This document shows, in pieces, positions 17,768-26,501 of a stretch of 64,000 bases of DNA. The notes beneath the pieces were generated by a model. That model was given only the letters and a program-made list of their open reading frames with translations, searched no databases and was not told where the DNA came from. Numbering within the stretch: the stretch's first letter is position 1; every line of letters starts with the position of its first letter. This stretch comes from Thiotrichaceae bacterium (GTDB lineage Bacteria > Pseudomonadota > Gammaproteobacteria > Beggiatoales > Beggiatoaceae): contig JAABRD010000009.1 of the NCBI GenBank assembly GCA_011391085.1, positions 62,001 through 126,000 of the forward strand. The letters are read 5' to 3'. Position numbers and translations under genes: made by a program.

Positions 17768-17835
17768 GTCTTGAAGACTTGTCAGGTTTGAAGAGACACT
17801 GAATTAACTTTTTTTTAACTAAAAGAGGAAAAAAT

Positions 17836-18633
17836 ATGCCTTACGAAGTTCGTTTTTACAAGGGTGATTACACTGCCCGGCAAAATCAAGCCAATAAAGA
17901 TAAATGTATTGCTTACGTGGAACACCATTTCAACAGTTCCCCTAGTCCGAACAGCAACTATGTCGTGATCATCACGGGTAGCAATGCGTCAGATGCCAGC
18001 AAGAATTGGGGACGTTGGTATGCGCAGGAAGTGGCTAAAAAATTTGGTCTGCCCATAGGTGGCACGGAAGGACTGTTGATCGGCGGGTTCAATGGGCGTG
18101 GTGATGGTAACGTTAAATATACCAACATGCCTGCCATTTTGTTGGAACCGTTATTTGTGAGTAATCCTGCTGGCGCCCTCATTGCTAAAAGTGACGCAGG
18201 ACAAGCTGATTTGGCTATGATTTTGGCCAAAAGCATTCAAAAGGGTTTCCCCCAAGGTGGCATTGTCGGTTTTAGCGTGGGACATAAGTACAAAACGTCT
18301 CGTCCCAGCGACTTGGGGGCTGCTGTGTATGGAGGCGGTTGGGAAGCCGAATTGGCTGAAAAGGTCATGCTGAAAGCCAAGGAGTTTTTGGAAAATCCCG
18401 CGTTAATGGAGCCTGCGGCCCCGAAGAAGGAAGTCGTTCCTCAAGCACCTGCCAAACGGGAATTGCGGGTGGTGCAAAATGGTCAGGTGTTATGGTGCCA
18501 TACCTTTGAAGGTGAGGAGAAGTTCAAATGGGATGCGAATAGTAAGAAGTTGGAGATTTACTTGACCGTAGATGAAGATGATTACATTGATATGGATGGC
18601 AGTGATGCCATTGTGATTACGGTGAAGGGTTAG
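17836..18633 (+). CDS. N-acetylmuramoyl-L-alanine amidase-like protein
   Basis: A 265-residue soluble protein with AGAGGA 6 bases before the ATG. Residues 28-36 (YVEHHFNSS) resemble the His-x-Asn zinc-ligand motif of Amidase_3 enzymes and LLEPLFVSNP near residue 98 resembles their catalytic-glutamate motif (ExGFxSN). The usual first motif (DPGHGG) and the first zinc ligand are not visible, so activity is uncertain; the pattern YKGDYTARQNQANKD at the N-terminus is in its place. A Pro/Ala-rich linker near 195-212 leads to a C-terminal beta-rich tail (residues 213-265) that I do not recognise. No signal peptide is seen, so it may act in the cytoplasm, in another secretion route, or have a non-wall role. 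The fold assignment is moderate. Confidence 0.55.
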   Translation: MPYEVRFYKGDYTARQNQANKDKCIAYVEHHFNSSPSPNSNYVVIITGSNASDASKNWGRWYAQEVAKKFGLPIGGTEGLLIGGFNGRGDGNVKYTNMPAILLEPLFVSNPAGALIAKSDAGQADLAMILAKSIQKGFPQGGIVGFSVGHKYKTSRPSDLGAAVYGGGWEAELAEKVMLKAKEFLENPALMEPAAPKKEVVPQAPAKRELRVVQNGQVLWCHTFEGEEKFKWDANSKKLEIYLTVDEDDYIDMDGSDAIVITVKG

Positions 18634-18654
18634 AACCTGTCATGGGGATGCAAA

Positions 18655-18685
18655 GATTTGACAACTTTTTCAAAGTTGTCAAATC
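18655..18685. repeat. R7 palindrome
   Basis: GATTTGACAAC and GTTGTCAAATC with the centre TTTTTCAAA. It lies 21 bases after the amidase-like stop codon; copies also abut the recQ stop codon (58190-58267). A role in ending transcription is possible but there is no T-run. Confidence 0.75.
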
Positions 18686-18770
18686 TCCTCCGCTACTAAA
18701 AAATTCACGGAGTAGGTTGTTATAACTCCGTAACTTTGGTTATCTCTTTTATACTCAACAGGTACAAACA

Positions 18771-19028
18771 ATGGACGCTATTTTGTATAGCGACTTTCGC
18801 AAAAATCCCCAAAAGGTGATGAACACCGTATGCGATAACTGTGAACCGATTATCATCCTGCGTAAAAATGGCAAGAAAGTGGTGATGATGTCTTATGTAG
18901 ATTACTCCTCTTTGGAGGAAACTGCTTATTTGTTAGGGAGTCCCGCCATGGCAAAGCGGTTACAGGAAAGTTTAGAGGGTTTTCAGAAACGACAGGGAGT
19001 AGAACGTCAACTGGTGGAAGAGGAATGA
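18771..19028 (+). CDS. YefM/Phd-family antitoxin
   Basis: An 85-residue protein with the Phd/YefM pattern: MDAILYSDFRKNPQKVMN (N-terminal DNA-binding part), PIIILRKNGKKVVMMSYVDY and SLEETAYLLGSPAMAKRLQE, followed by an acidic C-terminal tail that normally wraps the toxin. The stop codon overlaps the start of the YoeB-like reading frame by four bases (ATGA), the standard arrangement for yefM-yoeB. YefM binds its own promoter and neutralises YoeB. Because the toxin downstream has lost its catalytic end, this antitoxin may now be unnecessary or may act only on related toxins elsewhere. Confidence 0.9.
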   Translation: MDAILYSDFRKNPQKVMNTVCDNCEPIIILRKNGKKVVMMSYVDYSSLEETAYLLGSPAMAKRLQESLEGFQKRQGVERQLVEEE

Positions 19029-19270
19029 AAATTCTCTTTTATGAACGTGCTTGGGAAGACTATTGTTATTGGCAACAGCAGGACCGCCAAACACTCAAAC
19101 GAATTAATCAACTTATCAAGGAAATTCAGCGTTCTCCTTATGATGGTATTGGCAAACCTGAAGCGTTACACGTTGATTTGAAAAAGTGTTGGAGTCGACG
19201 CATAGACAAAGAACATCGATTGGTTTATCGTGTCGAAAAAATAGACAGAATGGGAGGAAGCGCGTGTGCC
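19025..19270 (+). pseudogene. yoeB: YoeB-like toxin with altered 3' end
   Basis: The first 70 codons match YoeB mRNA interferase closely (FYERAWEDYCYWQQQDRQ, GIGKPEALHVDL, WSRRIDKEHRLVYRV), including the glutamate of KPE and the arginine of EHRLVY that belong to the active site. After VYRVEK the family should end within about 12 residues with a C-terminal His-Tyr; instead the frame changes to unrelated sequence (MGGSACASLAASLI) and runs without a stop for another 1.7 kb into the exported propeller protein. The required terminal His-Tyr is missing, so the toxin is probably inactive. A rearrangement is likely: the phrase CATCACAGTTCCAATCTGT just downstream (19313) recurs at 21130, past the next gene. 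Whether a fused protein of 658 residues is made is unknown. Confidence 0.7.
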
Positions 19271-19387
19271 AGCCTTGCCGCTTCTCTTATTTCTATCATA
19301 TACATCATAACACATCACAGTTCCAATCTGTTACCATATTGTCTCATTACCTCTTTATTACTTATACAACTCCACCAACTCACAATT

Positions 19388-21001
19388 ATGAAAAACACAC
19401 TGTTCCTATTCACTCTGTTACATTTTTCCACTGCTTCTCCCTTACTTTGGTCTGAGGGACTGACAACCCGTTTGAATGTCACCACGGATGGCCAAGAAAG
19501 TGATGCCGATACCTTTCTGTCGGCGGCGGGCCTGTCAGGAGATGGGCGTTATGTGGCCTTTGCTTCTAAAGCAACTAATTTGGTTCCTGATGACACTAAC
19601 AATGCGTTTGATGTGTTTGTCTATGACCGCTGGTTAGGACAAATTAGCCTGGTCAGCGTCAATGCGGAGGGCAAGTCAGGCAATCAAAATTCCTCTATGC
19701 CGGCTATTTCTGCGGATGGGCGTTATGTTGCTTTTAGTTCGATGGCAACCAATTTAGTTGCCAACGATAACAATCAAGTGGCGGACATTTTTGTCTATGA
19801 CCGGGTGCTTCAAAAAATCCAGCGCGTCAATGTCAATTCTCCAGGAGTAGAAGCGAATAGTTCTGCTTTCAACCCCGTCCTTTCTAAAGAGGGACGTTAT
19901 GTCGCATTTGAATCGGAAGCCAGTAATTTGGTGGCAGATGACACGAACAATGGTTCCGATATTTTTGTTTATGACACTCAAACGCAAACATTGCAACGAG
20001 TCAGTGTCGATTCCAATGGCGTGGCAGGTAATGGCGCCTCCTTTGCCCCCGCCCTGTCTAGCGATGGGAATGCTGTGGCGTTTGATTCCGTCGCCACTAA
20101 TTTGAGTTCTCAAGACACTAATTCACTTTCTGATGTGTTTGTGCATGATCTCCAAACGGGTCAAACCACTCTCGCAAGTGTAGCCACGTCAGGGGAGGTA
20201 GGCAATGGTGGTGCCTTTTCTCCTTCGCTTTCCAGTGATGGGCGTTATGTGGTATTTGAATCGGATGCCACTAACCTGGTGGCCAACGATACGAATGGTG
20301 TCACGGATATTTTTATTCGTAACTTGTCTTTTCAGGAAACTGCTTTGGTCAGCCTCACAGCCGAAGGTGAAATCGGCAATGCCGATTCCTTTTTACCGAC
20401 GATTTCAGGGAATGGCCAACTGGTGACGTTTTTGTCCTTTGCTTCCAATTTCGCTTCCAATGATAGCAATGGGCTGTTAGATGTCTTCCTGGCTAACCGG
20501 GAGACGGGTCAAGTCCTTCGCATGAATGTAGATGCGTTGGGAAGAGAAAGTGAATTTGGTTTATTTGAGTTACCGGCGGCAGTATCGATGGACGGTTGCT
20601 ATACGGCGTTTACTTCCAGTTCAACGAATTTGGTGAAGGGTGATACGAACGGCAATTTTGATATATTTGCGCGGGGGAATGTGACGCGGCGTGCCTCCTT
20701 TGATTTTACCACTTCAGTGTTAGACATCCCCGTTGTGCAGGTGCCGGGCTTTGGAAATTTCAATGCTACTTTGACGATGCTTCCAGATGGCAACTTCCGA
20801 TTTCAGTTGACCAATGCCTCACAGGTGACTGACCAGAATACGTCTTGTATTTATTTCTCCTTCGAGTCAGGGTTGTTACATCTGCCTATGGTGGAGGCCA
20901 TTGACACTGCGGGAAAGATTACCACGTATGAAGTGGTAATGGGGTTGGTGCCTAATTCGGCACCGTTGGAATTTGAATTGGTGAAAGTGACGCCTAAGTA
21001 G
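19388..21001 (+). CDS. Exported seven-bladed PD40/TolB-like propeller protein
   Basis: A 537-residue protein. The frame is open from 19025 through the damaged yoeB, but the ATG at 19388 begins a convincing signal peptide (MKNTLFLFTLLHFSTASPLL), so this is taken as the true start. Seven repeats of about 65 residues follow, each with a core like LSxDGRYVAFxSxATNLV, DDTNxxxDIFVYD, making a seven-bladed beta-propeller. The C-terminal 100 residues contain two short related modules (SVLDIPVVQVPGFG and GLLHLPMVEAIDTAG, then TYEVVMGLVP) that are also seen at the end of the protein at 34477-35367. Location is probably periplasmic or extracellular; ligand unknown. The gene is flanked by copies of the phrase ACATCACAGTTCCAAT (19313, 21130, and inverted at 21028). 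Confidence 0.8.
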   Translation: MKNTLFLFTLLHFSTASPLLWSEGLTTRLNVTTDGQESDADTFLSAAGLSGDGRYVAFASKATNLVPDDTNNAFDVFVYDRWLGQISLVSVNAEGKSGNQNSSMPAISADGRYVAFSSMATNLVANDNNQVADIFVYDRVLQKIQRVNVNSPGVEANSSAFNPVLSKEGRYVAFESEASNLVADDTNNGSDIFVYDTQTQTLQRVSVDSNGVAGNGASFAPALSSDGNAVAFDSVATNLSSQDTNSLSDVFVHDLQTGQTTLASVATSGEVGNGGAFSPSLSSDGRYVVFESDATNLVANDTNGVTDIFIRNLSFQETALVSLTAEGEIGNADSFLPTISGNGQLVTFLSFASNFASNDSNGLLDVFLANRETGQVLRMNVDALGRESEFGLFELPAAVSMDGCYTAFTSSSTNLVKGDTNGNFDIFARGNVTRRASFDFTTSVLDIPVVQVPGFGNFNATLTMLPDGNFRFQLTNASQVTDQNTSCIYFSFESGLLHLPMVEAIDTAGKITTYEVVMGLVPNSAPLEFELVKVTPK

Positions 21002-21002
21002 T

Positions 21003-21160
21003 GGGTGAGTGATGCAATGTGGGTAGCGTTGGAACTGTGATGTATGGGATGAGTGTGATGTTTGTGATGAGAATGAGAGATGTCGAGTGGATAGGTATAT
21101 GCCTTTTCTATTATTCTTTCATTCACATACATCACAGTTCCAATCTGTCACTTACAATGC
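21003..21160. repeat. Degenerate R5-like element with inner inverted phrase
   Basis: Ends GTGATGCAATGTGGGTAG and CTTACAATGCAATG enclose the inverted pair GTTGGAACTGTGATGTATG (21026) and CATACATCACAGTTCCAAT (21126). A third copy of the inner phrase is at 19313 near the broken yoeB end, suggesting this element took part in that rearrangement. Confidence 0.6.
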
Positions 21161-21164
21161 AATG

Positions 21165-21749
21165 TTAGGTATAATGTATAAATTTTTCCAGAATACCGAA
21201 TTGCATAAAAATGATCAATAAAATGATCAATAGGGTGTATGACCCACCGAGTATCAAAGCGACCCAGTTCCAACCAGTGAATTCTTCATTATTCTGAAAC
21301 CCAGAAACTAGCTGTTTGTTTAGAGTTAATGCGAGGTTATTGACGGGCAGAAGAGGGATAAAAGACAGGAATGAGACAACCCAATATGGGTTAGGAAGCA
21401 GTCCCATTCCTCCAAGAACAAAATAGGTCAACGCCAGAAAACCAATCGGCAGTGATACTTCAAAATTGTTATCTACGGCCACGGTTTTGATGTGCCTAAA
21501 GCAACTATATGCCCAAATGGCTGAAAAAAATGCCCTCCAAAACGGCATCAAAGGTTGTCCAGTCCGTTGTTTTATTAAAACCCAGTTTTTATAAAACCAA
21601 TAAAGCTGATATATACCAAATGTGCAAATTGACATCCATACCAACTTGCGTGTTGATGTTGTAAAAAAATACACAGATGGAATGGCAATGTCATGTGTTT
21701 CGATCGCGCTTTTAGGCGGTTGGTAGGGATTCATCATTTTATTATCCAT
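21165..21749 (-). CDS. Multi-pass membrane protein, unknown function
   Basis: A 194-residue protein starting MDNKMMNPYQPPKSAIETHD, a short proline-containing cytoplasmic head of the kind that precedes DUF4234-like or RDD-like small membrane proteins. Four hydrophobic segments follow, at about residues 38-55, 75-90, 100-140 (two) and 165-190. The segment LVWMSICTFGIYQLYWFYKNW resembles the conserved start of DUF4234-type proteins. AAAGGA lies about 6 bases upstream of the ATG at 21749. It stands alone, convergent with the propeller gene. I cannot name a function; similar proteins are common in environmental gammaproteobacteria. Confidence 0.7.
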   Translation of the reverse strand: MDNKMMNPYQPPKSAIETHDIAIPSVYFFTTSTRKLVWMSICTFGIYQLYWFYKNWVLIKQRTGQPLMPFWRAFFSAIWAYSCFRHIKTVAVDNNFEVSLPIGFLALTYFVLGGMGLLPNPYWVVSFLSFIPLLPVNNLALTLNKQLVSGFQNNEEFTGWNWVALILGGSYTLLIILLIIFMQFGILEKFIHYT

Positions 21750-21991
21750 ATTGGATTCCTTTAGGATTGAAGAGTCTTAATTCGGTTTAAGGTAATGAGT
21801 ATTGAAGCAAAAGTTTTCTGGCAAAATAGAATGAATAATGGGGACTAGATTGGAGATCAGATTTTCGCCGCCGGGCCAATTTTGATTTTATCATTATTCA
21901 TTATTCATTATTACTTCTGTAACACTATCGTGACTATATCATGGTATTCTCTAATCTGTTATGATTAACAATAATTATAGTTCGTCAAATT

Positions 21992-22139
21992 ATAGTGATA
22001 TTCATATAAAATTGTACATATTCGCTTACGCGCAATCAGAATTATTGCGCCCCCTGCGCCCGCTATGCGACGGCGCGAAGCGCAATAATTCTGATTGCGC
22101 GTAAGCGGAAATTTTACAGATTTGAATGAATATTACTAT
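21992..22139. repeat. R3 element with R12 core (copy 2)
   Basis: Ends ATAGTGATATTCATATAAAA and TTGAATGAATATTACTAT enclose TTCGCTTACGCGCAATCAG, then AATTATTGCG, a short GC spacer and the complement. The ends match the R3 copies with C/G-rich cores, but the centre is an R12-type hairpin, showing that the core has been exchanged. The rest of the 716-base gap before the GGDEF gene holds runs of ATTATTCATTATTCATT near 21895 and AT-rich DNA in which no gene is seen. Confidence 0.85.
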
Positions 22140-22465
22140 AAATGTTCTCCAATAGAAAGATAATAATAACAAAACTTCAGTTCTATACCCAAATTTATAT
22201 ACTCTTTTGACGTTTAGAGGCCTTTAACCACAAAACGTTTAATTTTACCCCCTTTCCCTCAGTCTTACAAGTGGGGAAACTACCACTATTTTTTTTCTGT
22301 AAAGGTGCTATCATTTGACAATGGTAGGACCGATTCACTCAAAACTGGTACTCTTGCTAATCCAGATTATTTTATAAGATCATCTAGTTAGAAACGGTTA
22401 TGAGTTAATATTTGCGTTAAACATGACACTATGACCCTCTTTACAGAAAATATGGTTTAACAATT

Positions 22466-25066
22466 ATGCAAAAAGATTCGAAAATCTCTAAACCACCGGC
22501 GACGGCCATTCAATTATCAGGGAAAGCCGGCTTACGTTACCTATTGCAAATGGGTCTGCTTGCCCTTGCCTATTATGCCGTCATGAGTTTCGGATTATTT
22601 CTGGAAGGTGGGCAACGGGGGGCGATGCCAATTCCATTACCCGCAGGCGTCGCTTTAGCCGCACTGTTACTTTTTGGGGTACGTTTATGGCCAGGAATTG
22701 CCATTGGATTATTGGCATTCAACAAAATAGAAATGGATATTCCTATTCTTTTCAACGGTTTCCAAGCCGCCGGTGCCGCTTTACAGGCAGTGGTGGCAAC
22801 GTGGTTATTGCAAAAATTCCAGTTTCAAGTTTCTCTATCGAAAGTTCAAGACGTATTACTGTTTGCCATCATTGTCGTTTTCCTCAGTCCCTTTTTAGGT
22901 GCCAGCGTTTCAGGAATTGGGCTAGTCGCTTCCCAAATGATTCCACGAGAGTATATTATTCAAATTTGGGCAACCAGTTGGTTTAGTGATGGCGTGGGGA
23001 TGTTAGTGTTAACATCTAGTTTATTGGTGTGGCGAAATTTGCCAACCGTATCTTATTCTTGGACACGATTACTAGAATGGAGCCTTCTCCTCCTCTGTTT
23101 AGCAGTGGTCAGCAGTTTAACGTTGAAGACCGACTATGGTAATCGCCTCATGTTGCTATACATGATTTTACCTTTTGCCGTCTGGTCGGCAGTACGCTTT
23201 GAACAACATGGGGCAACGTTGGGGGCCTTGTTAATCGCGGGAATTTTATTGAATGGGGGATTGAATCGCATCTACCCCATGGGCGAATTTGCAGGTACGC
23301 GAGAATTGTTATTAGAAATCGGTTTTGTCGGTATCACCTCCTTTACCGCATACTTGGTGGCGGCGGCCTACAGTGAACGTCGTCATGCCGAAGAAAATCT
23401 GTATCGTGAAAAAGAATTGGCTATCACGACGCTACATTCGATTGCGGATGCCGTCATTACCACCAATGACCGCGGTCAGGTCACTTATCTCAACCCCGTG
23501 GCGGAAGAATTGATAGGTTGGTCTCTATCAGAAGTGATGGGAAAGCCGACGGCGGAAGTATTTTGGATAAAAAGTACCACGCAAGAACGAGAACACGAAA
23601 ATCCCGTGGCCCGCTGTTTACGTGGCGTAGTCAGTGCGCCGCGTCAAAGTTTCTTGGTCAATCGTGAGAAGCAAGAAATCGCGATTGAAAACTCGGCGGC
23701 ACCCATTCGCAATCGAGATGGTAAAATTGAAGGGGTGATTATCGTCTTCCATGATGTTAGCAAAGAACACCAATTGCAAGAACAATTGACTCACCAAGCC
23801 AAACATGATGCTTTAACGGGTCTATATAACCGTCGTGAATTTGAATACCAATTAAGTTCCCTCTTGAATCACGCCAAAACGGAAGGTAGTTCACATTCGT
23901 TACTATATTTGGACTTAGACCAATTTAAAATTGTCAATGACACCTGTGGACATACCGCCGGTGATGCATTGCTAAAACAACTGGTCACGGTTATTCAAAG
24001 CCGGGTCCGGGGGGGAGACACGTTTGCCCGGTTAGGAGGAGACGAATTTGGGATTTTACTGAAAAATTGTCCTCCCGAACGCACCACGATGGTAGCTGAA
24101 GCGTTTCTCAACACAGTACGCAGTTTTCGGTTTGTCTGGGAAGATAAAACCTTTGAAGTCGGCGTCAGCATTGGTGCAGTCCCCATCAATGCAAATAGCG
24201 AAAGTGTTGCCTCGGTATTAAGTGAAGCAGACCTGGCCTGTTATGCTGCCAAAGAAGAAGGACGCAATCGTGTCCATGTTCATACTGGAGGTGATGGCAA
24301 AGTCGTGTCTATTCGCCAACGGGAAATGCACTGGGTCACTCGCATTTTGAAGGCTATCGAAGAAAATCGTATGGTTTTGTACAAACAACAAATTGTGCCT
24401 GTGGAACGGCATTTGAGAACCCACATTCACTATGAAACTCTCATTCGAATGCGCGACGAAAAAGGCAATCTGATTCCCCCCGGCAGTTTTCTACCGGCGG
24501 CTGAACGTTATGACCTGATGCCCAGAATTGACCGCTGGGTGGTTCACAAAGTCTTTACACATTTAGCCACTCTTCCGCCAGTTGTCTTGAAAAATGAATT
24601 TACTGCTATCAACCTCTCCGGTGTCACCATCAACGACTCCAGTTTTGCCCAATTTATCCGTGAAGAACTGAGTCTTTCAAACGTGCCCACCCAATCTATC
24701 TGTTTTGAAGTGACCGAAACTGCGGCGATTTCTTCTCTGGACAAAGCGGCAGAATTTATTCGAGAGATGACCCAACTGGGATTTCGTTTTGCCCTCGACG
24801 ACTTTGGCAGTGGCGTCTCCTCCTTTGGCTATTTAAAACAACTGCCCGTGAGTTACCTAAAAATTGACGGTAGTTTTGTCAAAGACCTAGTCAACGACCC
24901 GATGGACCGGGCGATAGTCGAATCGATCACCCAAATCGGTCATGCCATGAACCTCAAAGTCATTGCCGAATGGGTAGAAAATGATGCCACTTTAGCCGTC
25001 TTACAGATTATTGGAGTGGATTTTGCACAAGGATATGGAATTGCCAAACCGGAACCTTTTCTTTAA
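22466..25066 (+). CDS. MASE1-PAS-GGDEF-EAL cyclic-di-GMP enzyme
   Basis: An 866-residue membrane signalling protein. Residues 25-305 form a MASE1 sensor with about eight to ten membrane helices; a PAS domain follows at about 320-430 (SIADAVITTNDRGQVTYLNP); a diguanylate cyclase domain at about 445-605 has an intact RLGGDEFG motif and an RGGD inhibitory site five residues before it; an EAL phosphodiesterase domain at about 625-866 has most catalytic motifs (INLSGVTIN, FEVTETAA, ALDDFGSGVSSF, LKIDGSF, AEWVEN), with the name motif reading YETLIR rather than YEALLR. Both activities are therefore plausible. These enzymes set cyclic-di-GMP levels and so surface attachment and exopolysaccharide synthesis. 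The dTDP-sugar genes just downstream fit that theme, although an R1 minisatellite separates them. Confidence 0.95.
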   Translation: MQKDSKISKPPATAIQLSGKAGLRYLLQMGLLALAYYAVMSFGLFLEGGQRGAMPIPLPAGVALAALLLFGVRLWPGIAIGLLAFNKIEMDIPILFNGFQAAGAALQAVVATWLLQKFQFQVSLSKVQDVLLFAIIVVFLSPFLGASVSGIGLVASQMIPREYIIQIWATSWFSDGVGMLVLTSSLLVWRNLPTVSYSWTRLLEWSLLLLCLAVVSSLTLKTDYGNRLMLLYMILPFAVWSAVRFEQHGATLGALLIAGILLNGGLNRIYPMGEFAGTRELLLEIGFVGITSFTAYLVAAAYSERRHAEENLYREKELAITTLHSIADAVITTNDRGQVTYLNPVAEELIGWSLSEVMGKPTAEVFWIKSTTQEREHENPVARCLRGVVSAPRQSFLVNREKQEIAIENSAAPIRNRDGKIEGVIIVFHDVSKEHQLQEQLTHQAKHDALTGLYNRREFEYQLSSLLNHAKTEGSSHSLLYLDLDQFKIVNDTCGHTAGDALLKQLVTVIQSRVRGGDTFARLGGDEFGILLKNCPPERTTMVAEAFLNTVRSFRFVWEDKTFEVGVSIGAVPINANSESVASVLSEADLACYAAKEEGRNRVHVHTGGDGKVVSIRQREMHWVTRILKAIEENRMVLYKQQIVPVERHLRTHIHYETLIRMRDEKGNLIPPGSFLPAAERYDLMPRIDRWVVHKVFTHLATLPPVVLKNEFTAINLSGVTINDSSFAQFIREELSLSNVPTQSICFEVTETAAISSLDKAAEFIREMTQLGFRFALDDFGSGVSSFGYLKQLPVSYLKIDGSFVKDLVNDPMDRAIVESITQIGHAMNLKVIAEWVENDATLAVLQIIGVDFAQGYGIAKPEPFL

Positions 25067-25082
25067 TGAATCATGAAAAAAT

Positions 25083-25262
25083 TATGGTGGACTAGAGGCT
25101 TCAGCCGGTGGCCGTCACTGGCTAAAGCCTCTAGTCCACCAAGGCCACCGGCTAAAGCCTCTAGTCCACCAAGGCCACCGGCTAAAACCTCTAGTCCACC
25201 AAGGCCACCGGCTAAAGCCTCTAGTCCACCAAGGCCACCGGCTAAAGCCTCTAGTCCACCCC
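25083..25262. repeat. R1 repeat expanded into a 30-bp minisatellite
   Basis: An inverted R1 pair (GGTGGACTAGAGGCTTCAGC at 25086, GGCTAAAGCCTCTAGTCCAC at 25120) whose right arm has been amplified: a 30-base unit, AAGGCCACCGGCTAAAGCC plus TCTAGTCCACC, is repeated four times in exact register at 25141-25260, with a single base variant in the second unit. Simple repeats ATTTTCCATTCTTCC follow. Confidence 0.95.
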
Positions 25263-25314
25263 AATATTTTCCATTCTTCCAGTATTTTCCATTCTCCATT
25301 TAACTTAAAAAATT

Positions 25315-26370
25315 ATGAAACTCCTCATCACCGGCGGCGCAGGCTTTATCGGTTCTGCGGTTATCCGCTATCTTATTAATGAGACCGAAACTATTGTCAT
25401 GAATGTCGACAAATTGACTTATGCAGGCAATCTCGATTCACTGACGATGGTCTCTTCTCATCCACGTTACCATTTTGCTAAAGTTGACATTTGTGATGCC
25501 AAAGCCCTTCAATCTCTCTTTGCGGAATTTCAACCTGATGCCATCATGCACTTGGCGGCAGAATCGCATGTGGATAGATCCATTGACGGACCGGCTGAAT
25601 TTATTCACACCAATATCGTTGGCACCTATACCCTCTTAGAAACTGCCCGTAGTTATTGGCAAACACTAAACAGTCCAGCGAAACAAGCATTCCGATTTCA
25701 CCATGTTTCCACTGATGAAGTCTATGGTAGCTTAGGTGCAAAAGGATTGTTTATGGAAGACTCTCCCTATCGTCCCAACTCTCCCTATTCCGCCAGCAAA
25801 GCCTCCTCTGACCATCTGGTACGGGCTTGGCATCATACCTATCAATTGCCCGTTGTCACCACCAATTGTTCCAACAACTATGGTCCCTACCAATTTCCTG
25901 AAAAACTCATTCCCTTGATGATTCTCAATGGTCTTGAAGGCAAACCTCTACCAGTCTATGGTAAGGGTCAAAATATCCGTGATTGGTTATATGTGGAAGA
26001 CCATGTACGCGCCCTCTACGTGGTTCTCACCCAAGGACAAATCGGCGAAACGTATAATATCGGAGGTCATAACGAAAAAACCAATTTGGAAGTTGTGCAT
26101 CAAATTTGTGCCCTACTGGATGACCTGTTACCCAACTCTCCTCGTCGTCCTTTTCAACAACTCATCACATTTGTGACAGACCGCCCCGGTCACGACCTCC
26201 GATATGCCATTGATGCCTGCAAAATTGCTTGCGAATTAGATTGGAAACCACGCGAATCTTTTGAATCAGGGTTACGCAAAACGGTTCAATGGTATTTGGA
26301 AAATCAAACCTGGTGGCAACGAGTACGAGATGGCAGTTATCGCGGGGAACGATTAGGATTAGGAAAATAG
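25315..26370 (+). CDS. rfbB: dTDP-glucose 4,6-dehydratase
   Basis: A 351-residue short-chain dehydrogenase of the RmlB type. The NAD-binding motif GGAGFIGS is at residues 7-14, the substrate motif STDEVYG at 132-138 and the catalytic YSASK at 158-162; [14 protein letters not shown] and VEDHVRAL further support the assignment. It converts dTDP-glucose to dTDP-4-keto-6-deoxyglucose, the second step on the way to dTDP-rhamnose and other deoxysugars for lipopolysaccharide and exopolysaccharide. rfbA, the preceding step of the pathway, follows 131 bases downstream in the same direction. rfbC and rfbD are not in the window. Confidence 0.97.
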   Translation: MKLLITGGAGFIGSAVIRYLINETETIVMNVDKLTYAGNLDSLTMVSSHPRYHFAKVDICDAKALQSLFAEFQPDAIMHLAAESHVDRSIDGPAEFIHTNIVGTYTLLETARSYWQTLNSPAKQAFRFHHVSTDEVYGSLGAKGLFMEDSPYRPNSPYSASKASSDHLVRAWHHTYQLPVVTTNCSNNYGPYQFPEKLIPLMILNGLEGKPLPVYGKGQNIRDWLYVEDHVRALYVVLTQGQIGETYNIGGHNEKTNLEVVHQICALLDDLLPNSPRRPFQQLITFVTDRPGHDLRYAIDACKIACELDWKPRESFESGLRKTVQWYLENQTWWQRVRDGSYRGERLGLGK

Positions 26371-26396
26371 ATGACCTTGTCCAAAACAGCAGAAAC

Positions 26397-26452
26397 TTAG
26401 AGGCTTTAGCCGGAAGTCTTGGCAAATCACCGGCTAAAGCCTCTAGTCCACC
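26397..26452. repeat. R1 palindrome between rfbB and rfbA
   Basis: TTAGAGGCTTTAGCCGG and CCGGCTAAAGCCTCTAG around a short spacer, followed by the simple repeat CACTATCCACTATCC to 26490. The insertion separates two genes that are usually adjacent. Confidence 0.85.
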
Positions 26453-26501
26453 CTAAAATTTTTCACTATCCACTATCCACTATCCACTATAAAATAATAT
26501 A

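Noticed and set aside
25141-25260. CRISPR-like array (four 30-base units)
   Set aside because: Units are directly adjacent with no variable spacers and are arms of an R1 palindrome; no cas gene is nearby. It is a minisatellite.
25073-25303. Reading frames on both strands encoding Pro/Lys/Ser or Gly/Leu/Ala repeats
   Set aside because: They are translations of the R1 minisatellite and have no start signals.
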